From DAIOHQ01 sp036744635 (GTDB lineage: Bacteria; Planctomycetota; Phycisphaerae; Tepidisphaerales; Tepidisphaeraceae), in NCBI GenBank assembly GCA_036744635.1, contig DAIOHQ010000060.1, positions 1-21,295 of the forward strand: a stretch of DNA of 21,295 nucleotides, written 5' to 3'. The notes under the pieces were generated by a model, which searched no databases, was not told where the DNA came from, and saw only the letters and a program-made list of their open reading frames with translations. Position numbers and translations under genes: made by a program. Numbering within the stretch: position 1 is the first letter of the stretch; each line of letters starts with the position of its first letter. This document shows, one piece after another, positions 14,035 to 21,294 of this stretch.

Positions 14035-14603
14035 TTCTTTACCGGAATGTTTCCGAAATCCCCAAGAGCGAGAAGGCGATCGACATTCTGCTCATCGCGG
14101 GCGTTCTTCAGCAGAGCATCTTTGTCTTTGGTGAGTCCGGCAACCTCAAGAACGTCGTCAAGTGGAATTGCGTTCGGCGAGTCCGCTTGAGGCTTGTTCT
14201 TGATCCACTCCGGAAAGCTGCGGGTATGATCGGCCAGCTTCCAATCATCCCAATCATCAAAGCGGTGGGCGACCTCCTGCAACTTTTCGATCTCCCCCTT
14301 CGAAAGTTTTCCCACGCCCGGATCGGCTAGCATTTCAATTTCCCGCCCGACAGTCAGATGCTCTTCCCATGCGAAAGACCTCACGCCAGCGCTCATCTTC
14401 CACGTTTCGTCCAGTGCCGGTCCATTCTCCACGGCGACAGCACGGTCACCGGTAATCGGCCGCGCCCGCTCCTGCAGCATTTCGCGATCGGCAATGTAGA
14501 GGAGCTTCAACAGCCTCAGGCGAGTCATCCTCCGCGCCCGCTGTGTCTTCAGCAGCACCGCGCACGCCTGAATGATTTTGAGAGGGACAAAGGGTATCAG
14601 CAT
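14031..14603 (-). CDS. Panacea-domain (DUF4065/SocA-like) antitoxin
   Basis: 190 residues from the ATG at 14603; the frame continues upstream to 15257, but that part is antisense to the glycosylase gene and is rejected. The Panacea signature is clear: LRLLKLLYIADREMLQERAR (residues ~30-48), then PITGDRAVAVENGPALDETWKM, matching the KLLYxAdre...pitGd...a..yGPv core. This domain neutralises diverse toxins as a hyperpromiscuous antitoxin and also occurs in the ClpXP adaptor SocA. The C-terminal half (KGEIEKLQEVAHRFDDW...) also fits the family. Gene order is antitoxin first, toxin second with 4-bp overlap, the usual arrangement. A candidate promoter lies at 14640-14668. Confidence 0.85.
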   Translation of the reverse strand: MLIPFVPLKIIQACAVLLKTQRARRMTRLRLLKLLYIADREMLQERARPITGDRAVAVENGPALDETWKMSAGVRSFAWEEHLTVGREIEMLADPGVGKLSKGEIEKLQEVAHRFDDWDDWKLADHTRSFPEWIKNKPQADSPNAIPLDDVLEVAGLTKDKDALLKNARDEQNVDRLLALGDFGNIPVKK

Positions 14604-14639
14604 CACTTTTCTCTTTTCGAGGTGTGCCTTCTTACCAAT

Positions 14640-14668
14640 TATATATACCCTCCGCCAAGGTGCGGCAA
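14640..14668 (-). promoter_or_regulatory. Candidate sigma-70-type promoter for the Panacea pair
   Basis: On the minus strand TTGCCG (14668-14663) and TATATA (14645-14640) are separated by 17 nt, some 37 nt upstream of the antitoxin start. This AT-rich TATATATAAT patch is exceptional in the local GC-rich DNA. A small dyad CCGC...GCGG lies in the spacer, which could bind an autorepressor, but that is speculative. Confidence 0.45.
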
Positions 14669-14711
14669 CAATGTTTTGAAATGTACGAGTTGAAAGTACC
14701 GAGAGGTGGCG

Positions 14712-15305
14712 ATGAGCGATCGCGGGGCGCAACGGCAGCCGGTTTACAAGCTCGGCCGGCGGTTCTATCAGCGGCCGGGAGAAGTGGTGGCGCGGGAACT
14801 GCTCGGGAAGATTCTGGTGCATCGCCTTGGCCGGCGGATGTATCGCTGCCGCATCGTGGAGACCGAGGCGTATCTTGGCCCGGCCGACCTGGCCTCGCAC
14901 GCGTCCAAGGGGCGGACCAATCGCACCGAGGTGATGTTCGGCCGGGCGGGGCACGCCTACGTCTACTTCATTTATGGCATGTACGACATGTTCAACATCG
15001 TCGCCGGGAACGTCGGCGACGCCCACGCGATTCTGATTCGTGCCGGCGAGGCGCTGGATGGATGGGAGGCCGATCTTTCCGGGCCGGGAAAGCTGGCGCG
15101 GGCGATGAAGATCACCCGCCGCGACAACGCCCTCGATCTCGCCGGCAAGGTGATCTATCTGGCCGATGATGGAACCACGCCGCGCGCGGTGCTGGCCAGC
15201 GCCCGCATCGGGATCGATTATGCCCAGCACTGGAAGGATGCCTTGCTGCGGTTTCACGATGCAGACAGCGCGGCGGTGTCAAAGGTGAGGCGAGGGGTTA
15301 CTTGA
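14712..15305 (+). CDS. mpg: DNA-3-methyladenine glycosylase (AAG/MPG family)
   Basis: 197 residues, the normal length for bacterial members. The enzyme flips out alkylated purines such as 3-methyladenine and hypoxanthine and cuts the N-glycosidic bond to start base-excision repair. The family core is evident: YRCRIVETEAYLGPADLASHA with the catalytic glutamate in VETEAY, then TEVMFGRAGHAYVYFIYGMY, where the tyrosine of GMY corresponds to the intercalating tyrosine of human AAG, and ILIRAGEAL. The ATG at 14712 follows GAGAGG; a GTG at 14706 overlaps that ribosome site and is rejected. It is divergent from the Panacea pair. Confidence 0.95.
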   Translation: MSDRGAQRQPVYKLGRRFYQRPGEVVARELLGKILVHRLGRRMYRCRIVETEAYLGPADLASHASKGRTNRTEVMFGRAGHAYVYFIYGMYDMFNIVAGNVGDAHAILIRAGEALDGWEADLSGPGKLARAMKITRRDNALDLAGKVIYLADDGTTPRAVLASARIGIDYAQHWKDALLRFHDADSAAVSKVRRGVT

Positions 15306-15340
15306 CTTGCGGCTGCGCACGATCCGCTGCGACGCCGCTC

Positions 15341-15364
15341 GTAGGGGCGGGGTCTCCCCGCCCA
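15341..15364. repeat. Single-arm copy of the GTAGGGGCGGGG repeat
   Basis: This matches 5422-5445 with a C for T in the centre and A at the end. It lies 35 nt after the glycosylase stop and can form a self-complementary hairpin (GGCGGGG-TCT-CCCCGCC), so it could help end transcription. Confidence 0.7.
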
Positions 15365-15421
15365 CTCTCGCAGCGAACCACGGGTGTAGCGCATGTTTTT
15401 GGCAACCGTCTTTTTCTGGCC

Positions 15422-15481
15422 CCCTCGCCCGGTACTCCGGGAGAGGGCTGGGGTGAGGGATCTTCACCCTAACCCTCTCCC
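15422..15481. repeat. Palindromic CCCTCGCCC...CCCTCTCCC repeat
   Basis: GGGAGAGGG and GGGTG (15439-15454) pair with CACCC and CCCTCTCCC (15465-15481) around a short loop. This sequence type (gggagaggg ctggggtgaggg ... caccctaaccctctccc) recurs between genes in many bacterial genomes. It stands between the glycosylase and the PfpI gene. The rest of 15306-15550 holds no gene that I can support. Confidence 0.7.
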
Positions 15482-15550
15482 AAGCGTACGTCTGCAACGT
15501 TGATTCGCCCCGATTCGCTCCTACTATAGCTTTTCATCCAGGGAGCACCC

Positions 15551-16138
15551 ATGGCACGCGTCGCGATCTTGGTGGAGAAGATGTACGAGGACCTCGAGCT
15601 GCAGTATCCGCGGCTGCGCTTGAAGGAGGCGGGGCACACCGTTGACATCGTCGGCCCCAGGGCCGGCGAAAGCTACGCCTCCAAGCATGGCTATCCGCAG
15701 AAGGCGGACAAAACCGCCAAGGACGTCAGCGCCTCGGATTACGCGGCCATCATCATCCCCGGCGGATTCTCCCCCGACCAGATGCGCCGCGATGAAGGCC
15801 TGGTGAACCTCGTCCGCGCCGCGGCCGCCGCCAAGCTGCCGCTGGCGGCGATCTGCCACGGGCCGTGGATGCTCTGTTCCACCGAAGCCCTGCGCGGCCG
15901 GCGCTGCACCAGCTTCCAGTCGATCGTGCACGATGTCGTCAACGCCGGCGGCAAGTGGGTCGATGAGGAGTGCGTGGTGGACGGCAACATCATCACCGCC
16001 CGCTGCCCCGATGACCTGCCATCCTTTTCCAACGCCATCCTGCAAATTCTCAGCGGCGAAACCGCCACAGGCGCCAAGGGAAAACCGATCGCGCCGCAGT
16101 GGCTGAAGGAAACGATTCCCGCCGCCTCGCGAGGGTGA
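15551..16138 (+). CDS. PfpI/DJ-1 family protein (protease or deglycase type)
   Basis: 195 residues, close to the usual 165-190. Members include the PfpI/PH1704 cysteine peptidases and YhbO/YajL-type stress proteins proposed to act on glyoxal or glycated molecules in the cytosol. The catalytic set is present: E13 (MYEDLELQYP), nucleophile C102 and H103 in AAICHGPWML. The rest matches PH1704 block by block (AIIIPGGFSPDQMR; SFQSIVHDVVNAGGKWVDEE; VVDGNIITARCPDDLPSF). A C-terminal extension (ETATGAKGKPIAPQWLKETIPAASRG) is unusual. The ATG at 15551 has GGGAG at a good distance. It converges on the broken YHYH gene, with only a 4-bp gap. Confidence 0.92.
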   Translation: MARVAILVEKMYEDLELQYPRLRLKEAGHTVDIVGPRAGESYASKHGYPQKADKTAKDVSASDYAAIIIPGGFSPDQMRRDEGLVNLVRAAAAAKLPLAAICHGPWMLCSTEALRGRRCTSFQSIVHDVVNAGGKWVDEECVVDGNIITARCPDDLPSFSNAILQILSGETATGAKGKPIAPQWLKETIPAASRG

Positions 16139-16142
16139 CGCA

Positions 16143-16792
16143 TTACCGGCGGCGCGGCGGCGGACGGTCATCGCCATCCGGGCCGCGGCGGTCGTCGCCA
16201 TTTCCCCTTCCACCGCCGTCATCCGGCCCGTTCCGATTATCAGCGCCGCCTCGTCCCGGCGGTCCGCCGGGTCTTCCCTCTCCTCCCGGCCCGCCGCGCC
16301 CGCCCGGTCCCGGCCCCGCATGGGTGAAGCTCTCATCCGGCGTCCCCGCAAACATCCGCCCGATGAACGGAAAACTCTCCGTCAGCACATAATAATATAT
16401 CCCCTCCGGATACTCCGGCGTCACCCCGCTGCGCCCATTGCACTCATCCAGATCGCCCGCGCCAGCCGCATATTCGTAATCCCGCGTGTACGTCCCATCA
16501 TATTTCCCCCCCGGCCCGTCGTTCCCGCCCGGCCGCTGCCCCTCCTTCAGCCGATAGCTGCTCTTGAGCTTCCGCACTGCGCTCTTGGAATTTTTCGGAT
16601 CGGCATATCCATACGGACCATAGATCGGAAACCCATCGGCCGAATATCCCACCAGCGTCATCTGCTTCGACACCTTCGCCGCGCCTCCCGCCCCCCTGCC
16701 AGCTTCGCCAGCAGCGCATCGGGAATGCCGTGGTAGTGATTCTGACTATCCGGCAGGAGACAGAGCCCGTTTGCATATTCAGCATTCAGCAT
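16143..16792 (-). pseudogene. YHYH-domain protein, frameshifted and missing its N-terminus
   Basis: The main frame (16143-16673) holds the YHYH-domain core: MTLVGYSADGFPIYGPYGY, KLKSSYRLKEGQRPGG, GKYDGTYTRDYEY, LDECNGRSGVTPEYPEGIYYYV, then a Gly/Pro/Arg/Asp-rich tail. The defining motif (QNHYHGIPDALLAKLAGG) is encoded just upstream in a different frame, from ATG 16792 to a stop at 16658. The frames meet at a run of six C at 16691-16696 (G on the coding strand); seven would restore one frame. Even then the protein lacks a signal peptide and the N-terminal part these exported proteins normally carry; an in-frame TGA and a GAATGCT tandem repeat sit there instead. This is a decayed gene, or a sequencing error in the run plus a 5' truncation. 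Confidence 0.75.
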
Positions 16793-16806
16793 TCATCACT
16801 CAGCAT
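16774..16806. repeat. Short tandem ATTCAGC / GAATGCT repeat
   Basis: Two adjoining copies of ATTCAGC (16778-16791) followed by ATTCATC and a degenerate CTCAGCATT cover the truncated 5' end of the YHYH gene. It marks the point where the upstream coding sequence is lost and lies close to the helicase stop codon. Confidence 0.5.
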
Positions 16807-16818
16807 TTCCCCGCCAGT

Positions 16819-19800
16819 CTACTCCGCGTCCTTTGCGCCTCCACGGTGAATCCTTTCCACCCGTATTGCATCCTTCTCCTCCTCATTCGCCAGCACCTCA
16901 TTGACGTCTTTGACGATCGCGTCTATCCCCCCGCGCGGGTCGCGGAAAAAGTGCGGCGTCCACACCCGGTGCAGCTTCCACCCCTGCCCTTCCAGGATGC
17001 CGGTGCGGAAGATTTCCCACTCCACCGGATCCTGCGCCTGTGCAAAGCGCGTGGCATCGCACAACACCCCGATCGTCACATCCTCCGCGTTCTTCGGATG
17101 GTGCAGCGCCAAGTCGACACAAAACCCGTCATTCCCCCAGTGTACGTCGCTCCCCACCTGCCGCTCCCCGCAAAGCTGCTCCGCCAGCGCCTGCGCAAAC
17201 TCGCTCGGCCAGCGCGCCGGCCGCACGTTCACCGTCGCCCGCGCCTCTCCCCGCGCCTCCTCCAGCACCTCATGCGCCGTCTCATACGCCTCGGCCAATT
17301 TCTCGGCATAGTTCAGATAAGCGAACAGCAGATATCCCCCCGTCGGCGTCTGGCCTTTCGGCACCGGCGGCAGCGCCCGATACACCTCCGCCGGGATCGA
17401 CGTCACCAAATGCACCTCCTCGCGCGCCCGCGTCACCAGCACGTTCAGCCGCCGCCCGCCCCCGCTGCGCCCCAGCGGGCCAAACCGCCGGTAAAATTTC
17501 CCCTTCACATCCGGCCCATACGTCGTCGAGATAATCATGTGGTCGCGCTCATCCCCCTGCACGTTCTCCAGGTTCTTGACGAACAATCCCTCGAAGGATG
17601 CCGGCCCGCGCCGCGTCCGCGCCTCGGCCAGCCGTCCGGCAAACTCCGCATCCTCCGCCGCCAGTTCCTCCAGATGCTCGACGATCAGGTCGCGCTGTTG
17701 CAAATTGAAACACGCCACCCCGATGCTCGGCGCCTCCGCCCGCTTAAATAGATCGCGAATGATCTTCCCCACCTGCTCGGCCTCCGCCCGATTGCAGCGC
17801 TTCTCATACACCCCTTTCACCCGATACAGCGTCAACGGCGCATAGCGCGTGCGGTTGGCCGGATGCCCCGGAATCGCCTGCAGCCGGGCGCCATAAAAAT
17901 GCTGGTTGCTGAACTGAATCAAATCCGCGTTGCGCGAGCGATAGTGAACATCCAGATAGCACTCGTCGATCTCGATGTTCAGCGCTGCCCCCAGCAGATC
18001 CTCGATCTCCCCCTGCTGCACCTCGAAAAGCTGCTCATCGGTCTCGATCTCCTCATCATCGCTGCTCGCCACCGCCGACTCAAAAAACCGCGTCGGCGGC
18101 AACTGCTTGGGATCGCCCGCGATCACCACCCGCCTCGCCCGCGCCAGCACCGGCAGCGCCTCCTCCAGCCGGCACTGCGATGCCTCATCGAAAATCACCA
18201 CGTCAAAAATCGCCTGCCGCGGAAAAATCTGCGCCACCGTCTCCGGGCTGGCCATCCACACCGGCCGCAGATCAAACAGCGGATCCGCCCCTTTCCCAGC
18301 TGCCTCCGCGCTCGCCACTCCCCCGGCGCGCCCCGCCCCCACCGCGCCGCTCTCGCCACCCGCTCCTGGGGTACGTGACGCTGCGGGCGCATTCGCCTGT
18401 TTTTGGTGGGGCAGATCATTCCTGTCTGCCACGGCTTGATGAGTATGGGTGTACTCACCCGTGCGAATCGAGCCGTATCCCCCCGTGCCGTCCGAACTGT
18501 CACGCTCCCCCTCCCCTCCCGCCCCGCGCATTCCCGCCGCGATCACCTGCCGCAGCCGCATCGCCCGTTCGCCGCGAATCGCCAGCCGCCGCCGCAACTC
18601 CGCCCCCTGCCCGTTCAACCGCGACCCCGTGCTCGCCAGCAACCGCTCTTTCTGCCGCGTCACCCAGTTGTGCGCCACCACCTGCCGCGACAGCCCGCGG
18701 CGCTGCTCCTCCAGCGCGCGATACCGGTCGAAGCTCGCCTTCAGCCGCTGCCCATCCAGCGCCTGCAGCGTCGGCTCACTCTTCAATCGCCGGCCAATCT
18801 CCTGCCCGATCACCGCCTTCTCCAGCGCCCGCATCGCATCCTCGGCCGCCGCATCCTGATCCACCAACTGCTGCGCCCCCGCCCGCAACCCCGCCGGCAA
18901 ATCCCCCAGCCCCTTGCCCACCCGCAGCACCGCCTCCAGCGTATCCAGCGAACCCGCGAGCTTCTCAATACCCGCCCCCGCCGGCTTCTGCTGGCACAGC
19001 TCGATCTCCAGCTTCTCCAGCCACGCCTGATCCAGCAGCCGGCTGCGCCCCAGCGCATCCTGCAGCGCTGCAATCGCCTTCGCCCGCGCCGGCGATTTCC
19101 GCAGCCCGCGCAGCAATTCCGCCGCCGCCGCCGGATCGGTCATCGCCCCGGTCACCGCCGCCGCCAGCGGCTGCAGCGCCGGCGTTGCGTGAACCTGCCG
19201 CAGCAAATCCAGAAGCTGCCGGTGGTCGCGCAGCGATGCCTCGATCACCTCATCGGCCAACAGCGGGTCGTTGTCGGGATGCCCCAGTTGCGTGATGACA
19301 TTGCTCAACACCAGCCGCGCCCGCAGCCCGATCAGAAACGTCCGCAGCCGCTGCGCTGTCCCTGCGCTGATCGGCAGGTTGTACAGCCCGAGCACCTTCT
19401 GGGCTTCCTTCTTCTCCTTAAACTTGATGAAGTGATACCACTTGTTGACGATCGCGATAAATGCATCCAGCGCTGCCACCTGCCCGCCGATCGCCTGCAC
19501 CGGCGGTGGCGACATCCGCGCCAGCAGCGCCAACTCCCCATCCAGCGGCCCGCGCGCCAGCAACTGCACGAACGCGCTGGCATCGTTTACTTTCCGCAGC
19601 GACTGCTCGATCTTTGCCAGATCCGACTTCGCCCACCGCGCCACCAGCGCTGAATCCAGTTTCTGCAGCGCCGGCTGCAGCTTCTCGGCCAGCGCCGCCC
19701 GCTCCTCCCCCTCCATGCGTATCTCCAGCGTCGGGTCGAACGGCGGAATGGCCGGATCGATCGCCGCATCCGCCTGCTTCGCCTTCTCCTGACATTCCGC

Positions 19801-21294
19801 CAGCGCCCCGCGAAACCGTTCCATCGGCGTCGCCAGAAACGCCTCCAGCTCCATACCCGCCGCCTCCACCCACGGGTTGTGCCGATAATCCACCCCCGCC
19901 GCCCGCTCGAAAATCTCCGCCAGCTCCTGCGACCTTCCCTCCAGTTCCTCCATGGTTACCGCCACCAGCGCCCCATCGTCCAGCTTCGCCTCCCCAGCCG
20001 GCAATGCCAGCCATTCCCCCACCAGATCGTGAAACGACTTCCCCACCCCGCCCGGCCCCCCCTGCCGAGCCCCCAGCGCCTGCGTGTGTTTCGTCAGCTC
20101 ATCATGAATCTTCTGCAGCTCCGCATCCGCCTTGGCCAGCTTCTTCTCCGCCCCCGCATCCGTCTGCGCCTCCGGCAACGCATCAAGCTGCTCGCGGATC
20201 GACTTATACAATTCGCGCTGGTCGCGCTGCGGGTCGTGTACCACCGCGCACAGATTATCCAGCCCCATGCTCTGCAATCGGTTCAGCACCACGTCCAGCG
20301 CTGTCCGCTTATCGCACACCAGCAGCGCCCGCTGCCCCCGCGCCAAATGATCGCCGATGATGTTGGTGATCGTCTGGCTCTTCCCCGTCCCCGGCGGGCC
20401 ATGAATCACCAGGTTCTTCGACGTCCGCGCCAACTTCACCGCCCGGCACTGGCACGGATCGGCCGCCGACACCAGCCGATCTTCCGCGAACACCCGCTTG
20501 CGCTTATCAACCACCTCTTCCCCCGCCGTGGGCGTTGCCGCCGCCGACTTGTCCGCCGACGTATCCAGCTTCACAAAACTCTCGATCGGCCCCGCCACCG
20601 CCGGCTCCGCGATCATCGCCTGCGTATCCCGCAGCAGTCCCTGGTTGGTCGTCGGGAACAATCCCACCACCGCCGACATCAAGATCGCCGGCCGCCCCTC
20701 CCCTTCATCCCCGCGCGGCGCCGGCTGCAGCCGCAGATTCGCCGGATCCACCTCAGCTCCGCCAAACATCTCCGGCGGCGTCAATTCCAGCAGCTTGGCG
20801 CACCGCCGCACCACCTCCCCGATTTCCTGCCACGGATTCGTCCCTTCCTCATCTCCGTCGATCTCCAGCGCCGGCTGGCCGGTCTGCTGCTCCAGCCACG
20901 CCAATAGCGCCGTATTCGGCATCACCAGATCCGCCCCTTCGTTCCTGCACTCCAGGGTGATCGACTGTGCCGCCCCCGCCTTCACCGTCAGCGCCACCGA
21001 GATAAACGCGATCGGCGCGATCACCCGCCGCGTCAATTTCGCCCCCATCGACCCCGGTGGCATCGACAGCAGCGGAAACCCGATGTGCAGCACGTGCACG
21101 CCGGTATCGTTCTCATACGTCCGCGCATCCTCCGCGATCCCCCGCGCCTTGCGGATCAAAGCCTGCTGCTCCCCCCAGGCCTGCTCCGCCGCCCGCTCCT
21201 CCGCCGACAATGCACCCACTTCCTCCCCTCCTTTCGCCGTCTCGCCGTCTCGCCGTTTCGCCGTTTCGTCCCCCCCCTCCCCCGGCGCCCCCAC
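16819..21294 (-). CDS. Large SF1 helicase with C-terminal endonuclease-like domain (open to window edge)
   Basis: 1491 codons, open to the window edge. Helicase motifs: Walker A GPPGTGKSQT (G299-T308), a long alpha-helical insert (~380-950), FDVVIFDEASQC with D1036/E1037, GDPKQLPPTRFF (~1060), YRSRNADLIQFSN, NLENVQGDERDHMIIS and LNVLVTRAREEVHL (~1280-1293). This resembles DUF4011-type/UPF1-like helicases. The C-terminus (about 1380-1475: FCVDLALHH, GVLCDATRF, ILEGQGWKLHRVWTPHFFRDP) resembles the Vsr/MTES_1575 endonuclease-like domain often fused to them. The aspartate D1394 is kept, but the glutamate usual in 'IECDG' is leucine here. GTG 21219, with AAAGGAGG upstream, could be the true start of a complete 1466-residue protein; otherwise the N-terminus lies outside. 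Residues 939-964 come from a dispersed repeat. Many relatives occur in defence islands, but the role is not shown here. Confidence 0.85.
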   Translation of the reverse strand: MGAPGEGGDETAKRRDGETAKGGEEVGALSAEERAAEQAWGEQQALIRKARGIAEDARTYENDTGVHVLHIGFPLLSMPPGSMGAKLTRRVIAPIAFISVALTVKAGAAQSITLECRNEGADLVMPNTALLAWLEQQTGQPALEIDGDEEGTNPWQEIGEVVRRCAKLLELTPPEMFGGAEVDPANLRLQPAPRGDEGEGRPAILMSAVVGLFPTTNQGLLRDTQAMIAEPAVAGPIESFVKLDTSADKSAAATPTAGEEVVDKRKRVFAEDRLVSAADPCQCRAVKLARTSKNLVIHGPPGTGKSQTITNIIGDHLARGQRALLVCDKRTALDVVLNRLQSMGLDNLCAVVHDPQRDQRELYKSIREQLDALPEAQTDAGAEKKLAKADAELQKIHDELTKHTQALGARQGGPGGVGKSFHDLVGEWLALPAGEAKLDDGALVAVTMEELEGRSQELAEIFERAAGVDYRHNPWVEAAGMELEAFLATPMERFRGALAECQEKAKQADAAIDPAIPPFDPTLEIRMEGEERAALAEKLQPALQKLDSALVARWAKSDLAKIEQSLRKVNDASAFVQLLARGPLDGELALLARMSPPPVQAIGGQVAALDAFIAIVNKWYHFIKFKEKKEAQKVLGLYNLPISAGTAQRLRTFLIGLRARLVLSNVITQLGHPDNDPLLADEVIEASLRDHRQLLDLLRQVHATPALQPLAAAVTGAMTDPAAAAELLRGLRKSPARAKAIAALQDALGRSRLLDQAWLEKLEIELCQQKPAGAGIEKLAGSLDTLEAVLRVGKGLGDLPAGLRAGAQQLVDQDAAAEDAMRALEKAVIGQEIGRRLKSEPTLQALDGQRLKASFDRYRALEEQRRGLSRQVVAHNWVTRQKERLLASTGSRLNGQGAELRRRLAIRGERAMRLRQVIAAGMRGAGGEGERDSSDGTGGYGSIRTGEYTHTHQAVADRNDLPHQKQANAPAASRTPGAGGESGAVGAGRAGGVASAEAAGKGADPLFDLRPVWMASPETVAQIFPRQAIFDVVIFDEASQCRLEEALPVLARARRVVIAGDPKQLPPTRFFESAVASSDDEEIETDEQLFEVQQGEIEDLLGAALNIEIDECYLDVHYRSRNADLIQFSNQHFYGARLQAIPGHPANRTRYAPLTLYRVKGVYEKRCNRAEAEQVGKIIRDLFKRAEAPSIGVACFNLQQRDLIVEHLEELAAEDAEFAGRLAEARTRRGPASFEGLFVKNLENVQGDERDHMIISTTYGPDVKGKFYRRFGPLGRSGGGRRLNVLVTRAREEVHLVTSIPAEVYRALPPVPKGQTPTGGYLLFAYLNYAEKLAEAYETAHEVLEEARGEARATVNVRPARWPSEFAQALAEQLCGERQVGSDVHWGNDGFCVDLALHHPKNAEDVTIGVLCDATRFAQAQDPVEWEIFRTGILEGQGWKLHRVWTPHFFRDPRGGIDAIVKDVNEVLANEEEKDAIRVERIHRGGAKDAE
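18403..18480 (-). repeat. Dispersed hairpin repeat, copy C, inside the helicase reading frame
   Basis: This is the same repeat as 47-119 in opposite orientation. It carries GGCAGACAGGAATGATCTGCC-type pairing (6-bp stem GGCAGA/TCTGCC) and ends TTGGTGGGGCAG on the plus strand. Its 78 bases are exactly 26 codons, read as GYGSIRTGEYTHTHQAVADR and NDLPHQ. It sits in a low-complexity linker between the helical insert and the Walker B region of the helicase. Confidence 0.7.
21232..21264. repeat. 8-bp tandem repeat (YTCGCCGT)x4
   Basis: Four consecutive copies of the 8-nt unit (C/T)TCGCCGT occur just before a run of eight C at the window end. If the helicase starts at GTG 21219, this is its upstream non-coding region; if not, it codes a linker (ETAKRRDGETAKGG). 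Confidence 0.7.

Noticed and set aside
14604..15257. N-terminal extension of the Panacea frame
   Set aside because: It is antisense to the DNA glycosylase; the Panacea domain begins directly at ATG 14603 and a promoter-like site sits upstream.
13657..16138. A single defence island linking the Panacea pair, glycosylase and PfpI protein
   Set aside because: The genes are on differing strands with separate promoters and repeats between them; glycosylase and PfpI are common housekeeping or stress genes, so adjacency alone is not evidence.
16498..16785. 95-codon frame overlapping the YHYH gene
   Set aside because: It is the third, non-coding frame; both YHYH-matching parts are in the other two frames.
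16771..17751. 326-codon plus-strand frame over the helicase C-terminus
   Set aside because: His/Arg/Pro-rich shadow without domain; the opposite strand codes recognised helicase motifs V and VI.
18403..19653. 416-codon plus-strand frame over the helicase
   Set aside because: Arg/Pro/Gln-rich low-complexity translation, a shadow of the helicase helical insert.
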